A DNA stretch of 64,000 nucleotides from Asticcacaulis taihuensis (GTDB lineage: Bacteria; Pseudomonadota; Alphaproteobacteria; Caulobacterales; Caulobacteraceae): positions 273,400-337,399 of the forward strand of contig NZ_FMTS01000002.1 of NCBI RefSeq assembly GCF_900100255.1. The letters are read 5' to 3'. How positions within the stretch are numbered: the stretch's first letter is position 1; every line of letters starts with the position of its first letter. A program made the position numbers and the translations under genes. Below, piece by piece: positions 40,724 to 49,752 of the stretch. The notes under the pieces are model-generated. The model had not been told where the DNA came from, ran no database searches, and was given only the letters and a program-made list of their open reading frames with translations.

Positions 40724-40864
40724 CGATAGCGGTAGCGTGAGAGGATCACGGATATCTGTGTAATCTGTGGATACCCTTCTTACCAGCATTGGTGCGCGCG
40801 TGACTGTCCATTTTTTTCCACAGATTACACAGATATTCAGGGCAACCACACGCTACCGCTATCG
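40724..40864. repeat. Nested inverted-repeat element between trxA and folC
   Basis: An outer perfect 16-bp inverted repeat (40724-40739 with 40849-40864, CGATAGCGGTAGCGTG) encloses an inner perfect 20-bp one (40752-40771 with 40817-40836, containing ATCTGTGTAATCTGTGG). The remaining 45-bp centre has no reading frame. The whole can fold into one long cruciform and sits between convergent trxA and folC. Confidence 0.85.
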
Positions 40865-40883
40865 TCAGTAGAGGGAAATCAGG

Positions 40884-42185
40884 TCAGCGAGGCCATGTCT
40901 CTTCCGAAAGCGCCAGACAGTCGCCGACCAGATAGAGCGAACCGCAGATCAACACGCGGATGGGCTCAGATGGCAATGCCTTGATGGCTTCCAATGGGCT
41001 TTCGACCACGCTGGCTTTCAGGCCCTTGCTTTGCGCGGCGGCCGCCAGTTGGTCGGGCGGAATGGCAGCGTCGCTGCTGAACGAAACGCAGGAAATCTGC
41101 ACTTCCAGCCCGGCGAAATGGCCGAAGAACTCGCCGGCATCCTTGGTATTGATCAGTCCACAGATCAAATGCAGCGGCTTGGGATCGCGCGACTGCTGAC
41201 GGTCGATGAAATCACGCAAGGCTCGCGCGGCATGGGGATTATGCCCGCCGTCGAGCCACAGTTCGGACGCGCGATCCGTCAGGGCTTCATAGAGTGGTCC
41301 GGCCTTCAGCGCCTGCAAACGGCCAGGCCATTGTGCGGTTTTCAGGCCGGTTTCGATAGCCTCCGTAGAAAGGCCCAGCATCAGCGAGGCCTTGATGGCC
41401 AGTCCGGCATTTTCAATCTGGTGCGCGCCGGCCAGCGCCGGCAGGGGCAGGTCATAGAGCGCGTCCTCGTCCTGGAAGATCAGTCGGTCGCCCTCGCGCC
41501 AGGCGTCGATGCCCTGCCCCATGCTGGTGAGGGATATGCTGTGTTTCAGCGCCTGCCATTCCAGTGCCTGCGCCGCCTCGTCCGGCTGACGGGCACTCAG
41601 GGCCGGCGTGCCGCGCTTGAAGATACCCGCTTTCTGGCGAGCGATTGTTGCCAGATCATCACCGAGAAACGCCTGATGGTCATAATCGATCGGCGTGATG
41701 ATGGTCAGCTTCGGATGGGCGATGATATTGGTGGCGTCGAGCCGGCCGCCGAGGCCGGTTTCGAGCAGCAGCAGGTCTGCGGGTGTTTCCGAAAACGCCA
41801 GGAAGGCGGCGGCCGTGGTCGATTCGAAGAAGGTCAGCGGCTGGCCGGCATTGGCGGCCTCGACGCGGCTTAAGGTGTAGGCGAGATAGTCCTCGTCGAT
41901 CAGGGTGCCCGCCAGGCGGATACGTTCGGCGAAATGCACCAGATGCGGGGAGGTATAGACGTGGACGCGCAGACCTTGTGCCTCAGCCATGGCGCGGAGC
42001 AGGGCGATCGTCGAGCCCTTGCCGTTGGTGCCGGCCACATGGACGATCGGCGGCAGCCGGTCCTGTGGCCGTCCCAGCGCTTCACAGACCCGCAGCATCC
42101 GGTCGAGATTGAGGTCAATCAGCTTCGGGTGCAGGGCTTTCAGGCGTTCAAGTGGGGCGTCGAAGGGCAATAAACGGTCGGTCAT
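40884..42185 (-). CDS. folC: Bifunctional folylpolyglutamate/dihydrofolate synthase
   Basis: FolC adds glutamate to dihydropteroate and folates. The 433-residue protein has the Mur-ligase-type P-loop VAGTNGKGS, the folate-site region YTSPHLVHFAERI, LLETGLGGRLDATN and the C-terminal LDGGHNPHA. I start at the ATG at 42185 (MTDRLLPFD); the frame extends further without a ribosome site. It is the last gene of the trp-accD-folC group. Confidence 0.93.
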   Translation of the reverse strand: MTDRLLPFDAPLERLKALHPKLIDLNLDRMLRVCEALGRPQDRLPPIVHVAGTNGKGSTIALLRAMAEAQGLRVHVYTSPHLVHFAERIRLAGTLIDEDYLAYTLSRVEAANAGQPLTFFESTTAAAFLAFSETPADLLLLETGLGGRLDATNIIAHPKLTIITPIDYDHQAFLGDDLATIARQKAGIFKRGTPALSARQPDEAAQALEWQALKHSISLTSMGQGIDAWREGDRLIFQDEDALYDLPLPALAGAHQIENAGLAIKASLMLGLSTEAIETGLKTAQWPGRLQALKAGPLYEALTDRASELWLDGGHNPHAARALRDFIDRQQSRDPKPLHLICGLINTKDAGEFFGHFAGLEVQISCVSFSSDAAIPPDQLAAAAQSKGLKASVVESPLEAIKALPSEPIRVLICGSLYLVGDCLALSEETWPR

Positions 42186-42210
42186 TCGGCGGTTATAGAG
42201 AAAAGCAAGA

Positions 42211-42272
42211 ACCCCCACCACCCCCTTCGCTGCGCTCGGCGGTCCCCCTCCCCAATGAATTGGGGAGGTACA
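42211..42272 (+). repeat. GC-rich intergenic repeat, copy C
   Basis: Same element as at 27797: CCCCCACCACCCCC..., GGTCCCCCTCCCC, loop, GGGGAGGTAC. It lies between the membrane-protein gene and folC. Confidence 0.8.
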
Positions 42273-42306
42273 AGGAAAAGGTTACTTAGTGTGTTGACGC
42301 CGGGGT

Positions 42307-42738
42307 TTATGGCTTCATGTCCTTATCCGGCCGGCGGATCAGCCAGGCGAGACATGCGGAGAACACGCCGATGGCTATGCCAACGCCGATGACAATAAGA
42401 CTCTTGGTCAGGCTGTCGTCGTGATCATCTATCAAGGTGTTCTCAAGAATCCAATTGGATATATAGACACCGGCAGCGCCAGAAATTGCGGCGATAAAGG
42501 ACGAGAAAAATAATCTGAAGCGCCTTCGCCCAAGCAAAAAGATTGGTAACGTCAGGCATAAATGAAAGAATAAAACTGCGGAGCCGGTGAGGCCGATTAA
42601 AATAAGTAAAAAATTGAAGTCTGCAAAACCCGAGGCAGGCAATATTAATGCGGTAATCAATACCGCTACCGTTAAGTAAGTGGCAGCAGTCATGGCTAAA
42701 GCCGACCTGCCAAGCAAGCGCCAGTTCACTTTCTTCAT
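42307..42738 (-). CDS. Four-span membrane protein, unknown
   Basis: The 143-residue protein has four hydrophobic segments (about residues 10-32, 42-66, 72-92 and 108-132). The ATG at 42738 has GGGGGGAA upstream. No family is recognised. The gene is visibly richer in A and T than its neighbours (for example around 42530-42680) and lies between accD and folC, which are adjacent or near-adjacent in related bacteria, with a repeat copy next to it. It is probably a later insertion. Confidence 0.65.
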   Translation of the reverse strand: MKKVNWRLLGRSALAMTAATYLTVAVLITALILPASGFADFNFLLILIGLTGSAVLFFHLCLTLPIFLLGRRRFRLFFSSFIAAISGAAGVYISNWILENTLIDDHDDSLTKSLIVIGVGIAIGVFSACLAWLIRRPDKDMKP

Positions 42739-42797
42739 GGTTCCCCCCGTCGCCACGCAAAGAATAACTTATGGGTCCAGGGTCGTTACGACCCTGG

Positions 42798-43733
42798 CTA
42801 GGCCGCCTTGCGCTTGCCGCTCATCAGCATCGACATCAGGGCGCCCAGCACTTCCGGCAGTTCGGAACGTGAGACCACCCGATCGACCATGCCCTTTTCC
42901 ACCAGGAATTCCGAGCGCTGGAAGCCTTCCGGCAGCTTTTCGCGGATGGTGGTCTCGATCACGCGCGGACCGGCGAAACAGATCAGCGCGCCCGGCTCGG
43001 CCAGGTGGATATCGCCCAGCATAGCGTAGGAGGCGGTGACACCGCCGGTGGTCGGGTCGGTCAGGACCACGAGATAGGGCAGTTGTGCCTTTTTCAGTTC
43101 CTGGATGGCGAGCGTGGTGCGGGCCATCTGCATCAGCGACAGCGCGCCTTCCTGCATCCGCGCCCCACCGGCGGCCGTGAAGGCGACCAGCGGCACCTTG
43201 CGTTCCACGGCGGCCTTGGCGGCAGCGATAAAGCCCTCACCGGCGGCCATGCCGAGCGAACCGCCCATGAATGCAAAATCCTGCACAAGGACGATACAAT
43301 CGACGCCCTGCACCTTGCCGTAGCCGATGGCCATGACATCGCGTTCGCCGGTGGCGTTGCGGGCGGCCTTCAGGCGATCCTTGTAGGGCTTGCCATCGGA
43401 GAAATGCAGCGGGTCTTCGACCACTTCCGGTGTGGGCAGGCTCTCGAACTGGCCGTCATCGAAGGTGAACTTCATGCGGGCCTTGGGGCCGATGCGCATA
43501 TGCCGGCCGGACGGCGTCACCCATAGGGCGGCCTCCAGGTCGGAGCGATAGATCATGTCGCCGGTATCGGGGTCTTTCACCCACAGGTTTTCCGGCGTTT
43601 CGCGCTTGCTGCCGACGAAATTAGAGATGCCGGGGGCGATCTTGGACAGCCAGCCGCCCCGTTCGCGGCGCTCGGCGGATTTTGCGGCGGGGGGCAGTTT
43701 GGGGCCCTTGTCGGACTTGTCAGCCATAGCCAT
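42798..43733 (-). CDS. accD: Acetyl-CoA carboxylase carboxyltransferase subunit beta
   Basis: AccD with AccA transfers the carboxyl group from carboxybiotin to acetyl-CoA, the first step of fatty-acid synthesis. The 311-residue protein has the crotonase-like core (FMGGSLGMAAGE, AFTAAGGARMQEG, DPTTGGVTASYAMLGD, AGPRVIE). The N-terminal zinc ribbon of most AccD proteins is present in outline (LWVKDPDTGDMIYRSDLE...PSGRHMRI) but all four cysteines are replaced, so it cannot bind zinc. The gene is 17 bp behind trpA. Confidence 0.95.
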   Translation of the reverse strand: MAMADKSDKGPKLPPAAKSAERRERGGWLSKIAPGISNFVGSKRETPENLWVKDPDTGDMIYRSDLEAALWVTPSGRHMRIGPKARMKFTFDDGQFESLPTPEVVEDPLHFSDGKPYKDRLKAARNATGERDVMAIGYGKVQGVDCIVLVQDFAFMGGSLGMAAGEGFIAAAKAAVERKVPLVAFTAAGGARMQEGALSLMQMARTTLAIQELKKAQLPYLVVLTDPTTGGVTASYAMLGDIHLAEPGALICFAGPRVIETTIREKLPEGFQRSEFLVEKGMVDRVVSRSELPEVLGALMSMLMSGKRKAA

Positions 43734-43750
43734 ACGTCATCTTACTCCGG

Positions 43751-44596
43751 TTACACCTGTTCCGCCAGCCGCGCAGAATGAACAGCGTTAGCCAAAATAG
43801 CGGCCTTTTCCAGCACATTCGTGCGGTTCGGGTTATTTTCTGGTAAATTTTTCGTTTGCGCCAATGCCGCGATCTCGTCCACCAGGGCCGAACCGACAAC
43901 GGCGGCATCGGCGATACGGGCCACGCTGGCGGCGCTTTCCGGCGTGCGGATGCCGAAGCCCACGGCCACCGGCAGATTGGCGGCTTCGCGCACCCTGACC
44001 ACCTGGTCGGCGATGGCATCGGCATCGACCGCCTTGACGCCGGTGACGCCCGCCACCGAGACGTAATAGATGAAGCCGCGCGTGCGCTTGACGATGGTTC
44101 GCAGGCGGCTGGCGTCCGTGGTCGGGGTGGCCAAACGGATCAGGGCGATATCATTGGCATCGAGCGCATCGGTCAGCGCGTCGGCCTCCTCCGGCGGGCA
44201 ATCCACAACGATGAGACCATCGGCGCCGGCTTCGGCGGCCGTCTGGGCAAAACGTTCATAGCCGAGGAATTCGACCGGGTTCATATAGCCCATCAGGATG
44301 ATCGGCGTGTCCTGGTCGAGTTCGCGGAAGCGCTTCACCAGCATGAAGACATCGCGCAGCTTGGTGCCGGCAGCGAGGCTGCGCTCGGCGGCGCGCTGGA
44401 TCGTCGGCCCCTCGGCCATGGGGTCGGAGAACGGGAAGCCCAGTTCGATGATATCGGCGCCCGCCGCCGGCAGGCCCTTCAGGATTTCGAAGGTAGTTTC
44501 GAGGTCCGGGTCACCGGCCATGATGTAGGCGATGAAGGCGGACTTGTTTTGCGCTTTCAGGTCGGCGAAGCGCCTGTCGATACGGGCTACACTCAT
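43751..44596 (-). CDS. trpA: Tryptophan synthase alpha subunit
   Basis: The subunit cleaves indole-3-glycerol phosphate to indole. The 281-residue protein has the TIM-barrel motifs [30 protein letters not shown] with the catalytic Glu and Asp, and [11 protein letters not shown]. The start overlaps the trpB stop in an ATGA, as expected for the tightly coupled alpha/beta complex. Confidence 0.97.
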   Translation of the reverse strand: MSVARIDRRFADLKAQNKSAFIAYIMAGDPDLETTFEILKGLPAAGADIIELGFPFSDPMAEGPTIQRAAERSLAAGTKLRDVFMLVKRFRELDQDTPIILMGYMNPVEFLGYERFAQTAAEAGADGLIVVDCPPEEADALTDALDANDIALIRLATPTTDASRLRTIVKRTRGFIYYVSVAGVTGVKAVDADAIADQVVRVREAANLPVAVGFGIRTPESAASVARIADAAVVGSALVDEIAALAQTKNLPENNPNRTNVLEKAAILANAVHSARLAEQV

Positions 44597-45828
44597 GACA
44601 ACAGACTCGCTCCGGTTTCACCCATATGCTTGGCGACCGTGGCGATATCCTTGTCGCCGCGGCCCGACAGATTAAGCACCACAATGCCGCCCTTGCCGAC
44701 TTCCTTCGCCAGTTCGCCCACGCGCGCAATGGCGTGCGACGATTCCAGCGCCGGGATGATGCCTTCCAGCTTGCAGGTCAGGGCGAAGGCGGCGAGCGCT
44801 TCCTCATCGGTGGTGGTGACGTATCTGGCGCGGCCGGTATCGAACAGATAGGCGTGCTCAGGCCCGATGCCGGGATAGTCGAGACCGGCCGAGATCGAGT
44901 GGCCTTCGAGAATCTGGCCGTCGTCGTCCTGCAGCAGATAGGTGCGGTTGCCGTGAAGCACGCCGGGGCGGCCGCCATTCAGCGACGAGGCATGGCCGTT
45001 ATAGACATCGAGCCCGTGGCCTGCCGCTTCCACGCCCACCAGTTTGACGGTGTCGTAATCGATGAAGGGGTGGAACATGCCGATGGCGTTAGAGCCACCG
45101 CCGACGCAGGCGATGACGGCATCCGGCAGACGGCCTTCGCGTTCGAGGATTTGCGTGCGGGTTTCCTTACCGATGACGGTCTGGAATTCGCGCACCATCT
45201 CCGGATAAGGGTGCATACCGGCGGCGGTGCCGATCATGTAATAGGTGTCGTGAACGTTCGTCACCCAGTCGCGCAGGGCCTCGTTCATGGCGTCCTTCAG
45301 CGTACCCTGTCCATTGGTGACCGGGGAAACCGTGGTGCCGAGAAGCTGCATCCGGAAGACGTTGGGCTTCTGCCGCTCCACATCCGTGGCCCCCATATAG
45401 ACGGTGCAGGGCAGGTCGAAACGCGCGCAGACCGTGGCCGAGGCAACGCCATGCTGGCCGGCGCCGGTTTCGGCGATGATGCGCGTACGGCCCATGCGCT
45501 TTGCCAGCAGGATCTGGCCGATGCAGTTGTTGATCTTGTGCGCGCCGGTGTGGTTCAGCTCTTCGCGCTTGAAATAGATTTTCGCTCCGCCGAAATACTC
45601 GGTCATGCGCTCGGCGAAATAGAGCGGGCTGGGCCGGCCGACGAAATGGGTCATCAGGCTGTGATATTCGGCCCAGAATGTTTCGTCGTTCTTGGCGTCA
45701 TGCCAGGCTTGCGTCAGTTCCAGGACCAGCGGCATCAGGGTTTCGGGGACATAAAGCCCGCCGAACTGGCCAAACCGGCCCTTGGCGTCCGGCTGGCTGT
45801 AGCTGTTTCTGAGAACGGGATCGCTCAC
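44593..45828 (-). CDS. trpB: Tryptophan synthase beta subunit
   Basis: TrpB condenses indole and serine to tryptophan with PLP. The 411-residue protein shows [13 protein letters not shown], the PLP lysine in [18 protein letters not shown], and GGGSNAIG. I choose the GTG at 45828, preceded by AGGAAT, because homology starts right after it; the frame is open 17 codons further up. It lies between trpF and trpA. Confidence 0.95.
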   Translation of the reverse strand: MSDPVLRNSYSQPDAKGRFGQFGGLYVPETLMPLVLELTQAWHDAKNDETFWAEYHSLMTHFVGRPSPLYFAERMTEYFGGAKIYFKREELNHTGAHKINNCIGQILLAKRMGRTRIIAETGAGQHGVASATVCARFDLPCTVYMGATDVERQKPNVFRMQLLGTTVSPVTNGQGTLKDAMNEALRDWVTNVHDTYYMIGTAAGMHPYPEMVREFQTVIGKETRTQILEREGRLPDAVIACVGGGSNAIGMFHPFIDYDTVKLVGVEAAGHGLDVYNGHASSLNGGRPGVLHGNRTYLLQDDDGQILEGHSISAGLDYPGIGPEHAYLFDTGRARYVTTTDEEALAAFALTCKLEGIIPALESSHAIARVGELAKEVGKGGIVVLNLSGRGDKDIATVAKHMGETGASLLS

Positions 45829-45945
45829 CGTGAGAATTCCTCTGTAAAAATGACTCCAAACGCTGTTTGCGTTTGGCAAGCACGACCGTGCGCCCGAGCT
45901 TTTGCGAGGTAAGCCCCGCGGCGTTTGAGCGCACAGAGATGTGCC

Positions 45946-46596
45946 TTATAGAGATTTTGCGGCGCGAAGGAAGCCCGAAATCAGCGCACTGTCCTTCACG
46001 CCGGGTGCGGATTCGACGCCGGATGAGATATCCAGCATCGACGCACCCGACTCTTTTACGGCGGCAGCGACGGTTTCGGATGACAGCCCACCGGCCAAAA
46101 ACCAGGGTTTGGCTGCGGCGTGATGACGCATGAGGGTCCAGTCGAAGCTCAGGCCCAGGCCACCCGGCAGGACCGCAGTCTTCGGCGGCTTGGCGTCAAA
46201 CATCATATATTCGACATACGGCTCATAGAGGGACGCCGCATCGAGGTCGCTTTTTTCGCTGACACTGATCGCCTTGATCAGGGGGATATTGGTTAATGCA
46301 GCGATCTCGGCCACGCGCTGCGGCGTCTCCTTGCCGTGAAGTTGAATCAGGTCGGGCTTTACCTCATCCCTGAGCGTTTCCAGCATATCGTTTTCCGGAT
46401 TGACGACAACGCTGACAAGCGGAATGGTAGCGTTAACGCTACGAATCGCCGATATCAGGTCTTTCATGGTGTTGAGCGTCAAATGGCGCGGACTTTTGGC
46501 GAAATGGATGAAGCCCAAAAAGTCAGCGCTGTCATTTATTGCGGCGATTGCCGCATCCATTGTCCGAATTCCGCAAATTTTTACCGCTGGCGGCAT
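45946..46596 (-). CDS. trpF: Phosphoribosylanthranilate isomerase
   Basis: TrpF catalyses the third step from anthranilate to tryptophan, an Amadori rearrangement. The 216-residue barrel has VKICGIRT with the catalytic cysteine, LIQLHGKETP, the aspartate in MFDAKPP, and WFLAGGLS. The ATG at 46596 with AGAGG upstream is preferred to one seven codons earlier. It leads the trpF-trpB-trpA-accD order of alphaproteobacteria. Confidence 0.95.
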   Translation of the reverse strand: MPPAVKICGIRTMDAAIAAINDSADFLGFIHFAKSPRHLTLNTMKDLISAIRSVNATIPLVSVVVNPENDMLETLRDEVKPDLIQLHGKETPQRVAEIAALTNIPLIKAISVSEKSDLDAASLYEPYVEYMMFDAKPPKTAVLPGGLGLSFDWTLMRHHAAAKPWFLAGGLSSETVAAAVKESGASMLDISSGVESAPGVKDSALISGFLRAAKSL

Positions 46597-46738
46597 AAAA
46601 AGACCTCTATTTGGCATTGTTTTGGACAGATGCTTTAGTAAAAATCAAGATTTGGAAGTTAATTTCCAAACTTAATTAAGCCGGCCCACAAAAATAAAAA
46701 GGCCGGATATAAAAATAAGAAGATAGGGCAAGGAAACT

Positions 46739-47686
46739 ATGACGGATTACGTGTTGCTGAGCGATATCAGTAATGGCAGCTATCTTAAGCTGGCCATGGC
46801 GCGGCGCGGCGAACGCCCGCGGGAATCGACTCATTACGCCTGTAACAGTCTTGAAAGCTATAAGACAGCTATTTCCGACTTTCTGGAAGCACAGGACAAG
46901 CCGCGACTGGCCGGCGCGGCCATTTCGGCGGCGGGCTGGGAACGCGGCGGGGTTATCCAGCTTCCCAATCACGGCTTTTCGATTGATCGTGCCGACATGC
47001 GCGGCTTTCTCGATACCCCGCGCATCAACCTGGTCAATGATTTTGTCGCCAAGGCCCTGGCCATTCCGCGCCTGCATGGCAATGAATGTGAAAAAATCTG
47101 CGGTGGCGAGCCCGTGGAAGAACAGGTCATCGCGGTGATCGGGCCGCACAATGGCCTGGGCATGTCGGCGCTGGTGCCGGACGGCATGGGCGGCTGGACG
47201 GCCATGCCGACCGAGGGCGGCCATTCCGACCTAGCCCCGACCTCGGACATCGAGGAAGCCGTGCTGCGTGTGCTGATCGACAAATACGGCCATGTGTCGC
47301 GCGAAAGGGTGATCTCCATTCCCGGCGTGGTCGACCTTTGGGCGGCATTGGCGAAGATCGAGGGTGACGACGCCAGGGCGCCTTCCATCGAGGAAATCAT
47401 CGCCCTCGCCTCGACCGGCGATCCGCGCGGCAAACAGGCGATCGATCTCAGCATGAGCTGGTTCGCCGCCATGGCCTCGGATGTGGCCCTGATCCTGGGG
47501 GCGCGCGGCGGGGTCTATCTGGCCGGCGACCTGCTCGACATGATCGGCGACCTGTTCGATTTTGACGCCTTTGTCCGGCGCTATAGCGACAAGGGCCGGC
47601 TGAGCAACTATGTTTCGGAAATACCGGTCTATCGGACCCTGGCACCGGATATGGAAATCATCGGCCTAGCGACCCTTTTCGACTAA
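46739..47686 (+). CDS. Glucokinase homologue with degenerate ATP-binding motifs
   Basis: The 315-residue protein aligns over its whole length with bacterial glucokinase (Glk): LVNDFVAKALAIPRL keeps the catalytic aspartate, TEGGHSDLAP the sugar-binding EGGH, then GHVSRERVIS, and GGVYLAGDLL. However, the phosphate-1 motif DxGGTN near the start reads DISNGSY and the phosphate-2 motif GxGTGLG reads GPHNGLG. Nucleotide binding is therefore doubtful, and it may act as a sugar sensor rather than a kinase. AAGGA precedes the ATG. It is convergent with a LacI regulator gene, overlapping it by four bases. Confidence 0.8.
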   Translation: MTDYVLLSDISNGSYLKLAMARRGERPRESTHYACNSLESYKTAISDFLEAQDKPRLAGAAISAAGWERGGVIQLPNHGFSIDRADMRGFLDTPRINLVNDFVAKALAIPRLHGNECEKICGGEPVEEQVIAVIGPHNGLGMSALVPDGMGGWTAMPTEGGHSDLAPTSDIEEAVLRVLIDKYGHVSRERVISIPGVVDLWAALAKIEGDDARAPSIEEIIALASTGDPRGKQAIDLSMSWFAAMASDVALILGARGGVYLAGDLLDMIGDLFDFDAFVRRYSDKGRLSNYVSEIPVYRTLAPDMEIIGLATLFD

Positions 47687-48714
47687 CTCGTTTTCTGGCC
47701 GCCGCAGGATTCGCGGATCACCAGTTGCGTCGGGATGCGCGTCATCTCGACCGGTTCATTATCGATCAGCGCCGCCAGGGTATCGACCAGTACCCGCGCG
47801 GCGGTGGTCGTGTCCTGGCGCACAGTCGACAGCGTCGGGTTGATGCAGGTGCAGGCCCACAGGTCATCGAACCCCATGACGGATACGTCTTTCGGCACAT
47901 TCAGTCCGCGCTTTTGCAGCGACTGGATCGCGCCGATGGCCAGCAGGTCGGTGACGGCGAAAACGGCATCGAACGCCACGCCCTCATCCAGCAGGCGGTC
48001 TATGGCCGCTGCCCCTTCCTCGCGCGAGATAAAACAGTCGATGGCCAGTCCGGGATCAGGCGTCAGGCCGGCCTCGGCATGGGCGCGCTGATAGCCCTTG
48101 TAGCGCTCGAAAAATTCCGAATGGGCCTCGGATGCTTCACCGAGAAAAACGATGCGCTTGCGGCCCAGTTTGATCAGGTGCGCCACGGCTTCGTGCGCGC
48201 CCTCCGCGTTCTGCGAGCCTATGAACAGGTTAGGCGTTTCCGGCATGACCGGCCCGAACACCACCCAGGGTTCGCCCACCTTGGCCAGCACCGCCACCTT
48301 GCGCAGATAGGATTCGAAATCGCGGTAGCCCAGGAAGATGATGCCGTCGGCGCGGCGGGAAAAACCGTAGTCGGCCCCCCAGTCGGCATCGGCCTTCTGC
48401 AATGACATCAGCACGTCCACACCCTTGGCATTGGCATAGTCGAGGATTGAGCCGATCAGCGGCAGGAAGAAGGGATTGATGCGGTTATCGGAATGATCGA
48501 GGTCTTCCGAAACCAGAACGGCGATGGTGTTGATCTTCTTCGAGCGCAGCTTCCGCGCGTTGATATCGACCGTATAGTTAAGCTGCGCGGCGGCATCGAA
48601 GACGCGCTGGCGCACCGCCTCGCTGACCGATGAGGCGCCGGAAAGCGCCCGCGACACGGTGGCTTGGGAGACGCCGGCCAGAGCGGCAATATCAAAGGAG
48701 GTGGGGCGTTTCAT
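47683..48714 (-). CDS. LacI-family transcriptional regulator
   Basis: The 343-residue protein has the N-terminal LacI helix-turn-helix and hinge (IAALAGVSQATVSRALSG at 8-25, LNYTVDINARKLRS) and a periplasmic-binding-protein-like sugar domain (VMGFDDLWACTCINPTLSTV). Such proteins repress sugar-uptake genes until a sugar or sugar phosphate binds. No transporter genes adjoin it; the TonB receptor cluster elsewhere in the window is a possible but untested target. Confidence 0.9.
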   Translation of the reverse strand: MKRPTSFDIAALAGVSQATVSRALSGASSVSEAVRQRVFDAAAQLNYTVDINARKLRSKKINTIAVLVSEDLDHSDNRINPFFLPLIGSILDYANAKGVDVLMSLQKADADWGADYGFSRRADGIIFLGYRDFESYLRKVAVLAKVGEPWVVFGPVMPETPNLFIGSQNAEGAHEAVAHLIKLGRKRIVFLGEASEAHSEFFERYKGYQRAHAEAGLTPDPGLAIDCFISREEGAAAIDRLLDEGVAFDAVFAVTDLLAIGAIQSLQKRGLNVPKDVSVMGFDDLWACTCINPTLSTVRQDTTTAARVLVDTLAALIDNEPVEMTRIPTQLVIRESCGGQKTS

Positions 48715-48760
48715 CGTGATCTTTGTTGTGATTGTTCAGAGAATTACATCTCACGCGAAA

Positions 48761-49657
48761 TTAGTCCAGATAATCGCGCATGATCTCGCTTACCCAGTCC
48801 ATGAAGGCACGGACCCGGCGCGCCTGATGGCGGCGGCGGGGATAGACCAGTGATACCGGCAAGGGTTCGGCCTCATATTGCGGCAGGATTTCCACCAGTC
48901 GGCCCTCCGCCATATGATGACGGTTGCCAGTGCGTGGCGATTGCAGGATGCCAAGCCCCGCCAGGGCGGCAGCGCTGAAAGCTTCGGTATTGTTGACCGT
49001 AATGCGCCCCGGCATATCGACGACTCTGTATTCATCGCCATCGCGGTATTCGAAGCCAAAAGGCTTGCTGCCGAGCGTCAGGGCATAATGGATCAGGTGA
49101 TGGTCCTTCAGGTCATCAAGCGTTTTGGGTTCGCCATGCCGCGCCAGATAGGCCGGGCTGGCATAGTTGCCCATGTGCATGAAGCCCAGCGGCCGTGTCA
49201 TCAGGGCGGAATCGGCCAGCGCACCTACGCGGATCACGCAATCGAACCCCTCCGCCACCACATCGACCCGCCGGTCGGTGCAGGAGAGTTCAATTTCCAA
49301 GCCAGGATGACGGTTCATAAATTCCGGCAGACGCGGCACCAGGAAATTGCGCGCCAGGCTGACCGGCATGTCGACACGCAGGGCGCCGGTCAGATCACTG
49401 GTCTGGGAAAACATCGAGTCCAGTTCATCCAGTTCCGCCAGCACCTCGCGGCAGCGCTCGTAATAGGCTTGCCCGTCATGGGTCAGCTGAACCCGTCGCG
49501 TTGTGCGATATAGCAGTTGCACCTTCAGATGCGCTTCCAACTGGCTGACGGCCTGGGAAGCACTTGATTTCGGCAGGCCGAGCGACAGCGCCGCCGCCGT
49601 GAAGCTTTGCAACTCCGCAACCCGGACAAACAGGGACATGGCTTCAAGGCGATTCAT
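48761..49657 (-). CDS. LysR-family transcriptional regulator
   Basis: The 298-residue protein has the LysR winged HTH (MSLFVRVAELQSFTAAALSLGLPKSS) and an effector domain ending in a SLVYPRRRHQARRVRAFMDW motif typical of the group that acts on adjacent oxidoreductase genes. It is divergent from a short-chain dehydrogenase, the classical LysR arrangement, with a dyad in between. Confidence 0.92.
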   Translation of the reverse strand: MNRLEAMSLFVRVAELQSFTAAALSLGLPKSSASQAVSQLEAHLKVQLLYRTTRRVQLTHDGQAYYERCREVLAELDELDSMFSQTSDLTGALRVDMPVSLARNFLVPRLPEFMNRHPGLEIELSCTDRRVDVVAEGFDCVIRVGALADSALMTRPLGFMHMGNYASPAYLARHGEPKTLDDLKDHHLIHYALTLGSKPFGFEYRDGDEYRVVDMPGRITVNNTEAFSAAALAGLGILQSPRTGNRHHMAEGRLVEILPQYEAEPLPVSLVYPRRRHQARRVRAFMDWVSEIMRDYLD

Positions 49658-49676
49658 TGTTCATATTTTCCGAACA
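49658..49676. promoter_or_regulatory. Putative LysR box TGTTC-N9-GAACA
   Basis: A perfect dyad fitting the T-N11-A LysR consensus lies directly upstream of the LysR gene's start and 77 bp upstream of the dehydrogenase ATG. It could serve both autoregulation and control of the divergent gene. Confidence 0.55.
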
Positions 49677-49752
49677 GTGATGTCTGAAATGGCTAATTTA
49701 TCATCGAAATGAAAAACAGTACACCGTAATCAACAACTCAAGGAGACTTTCC

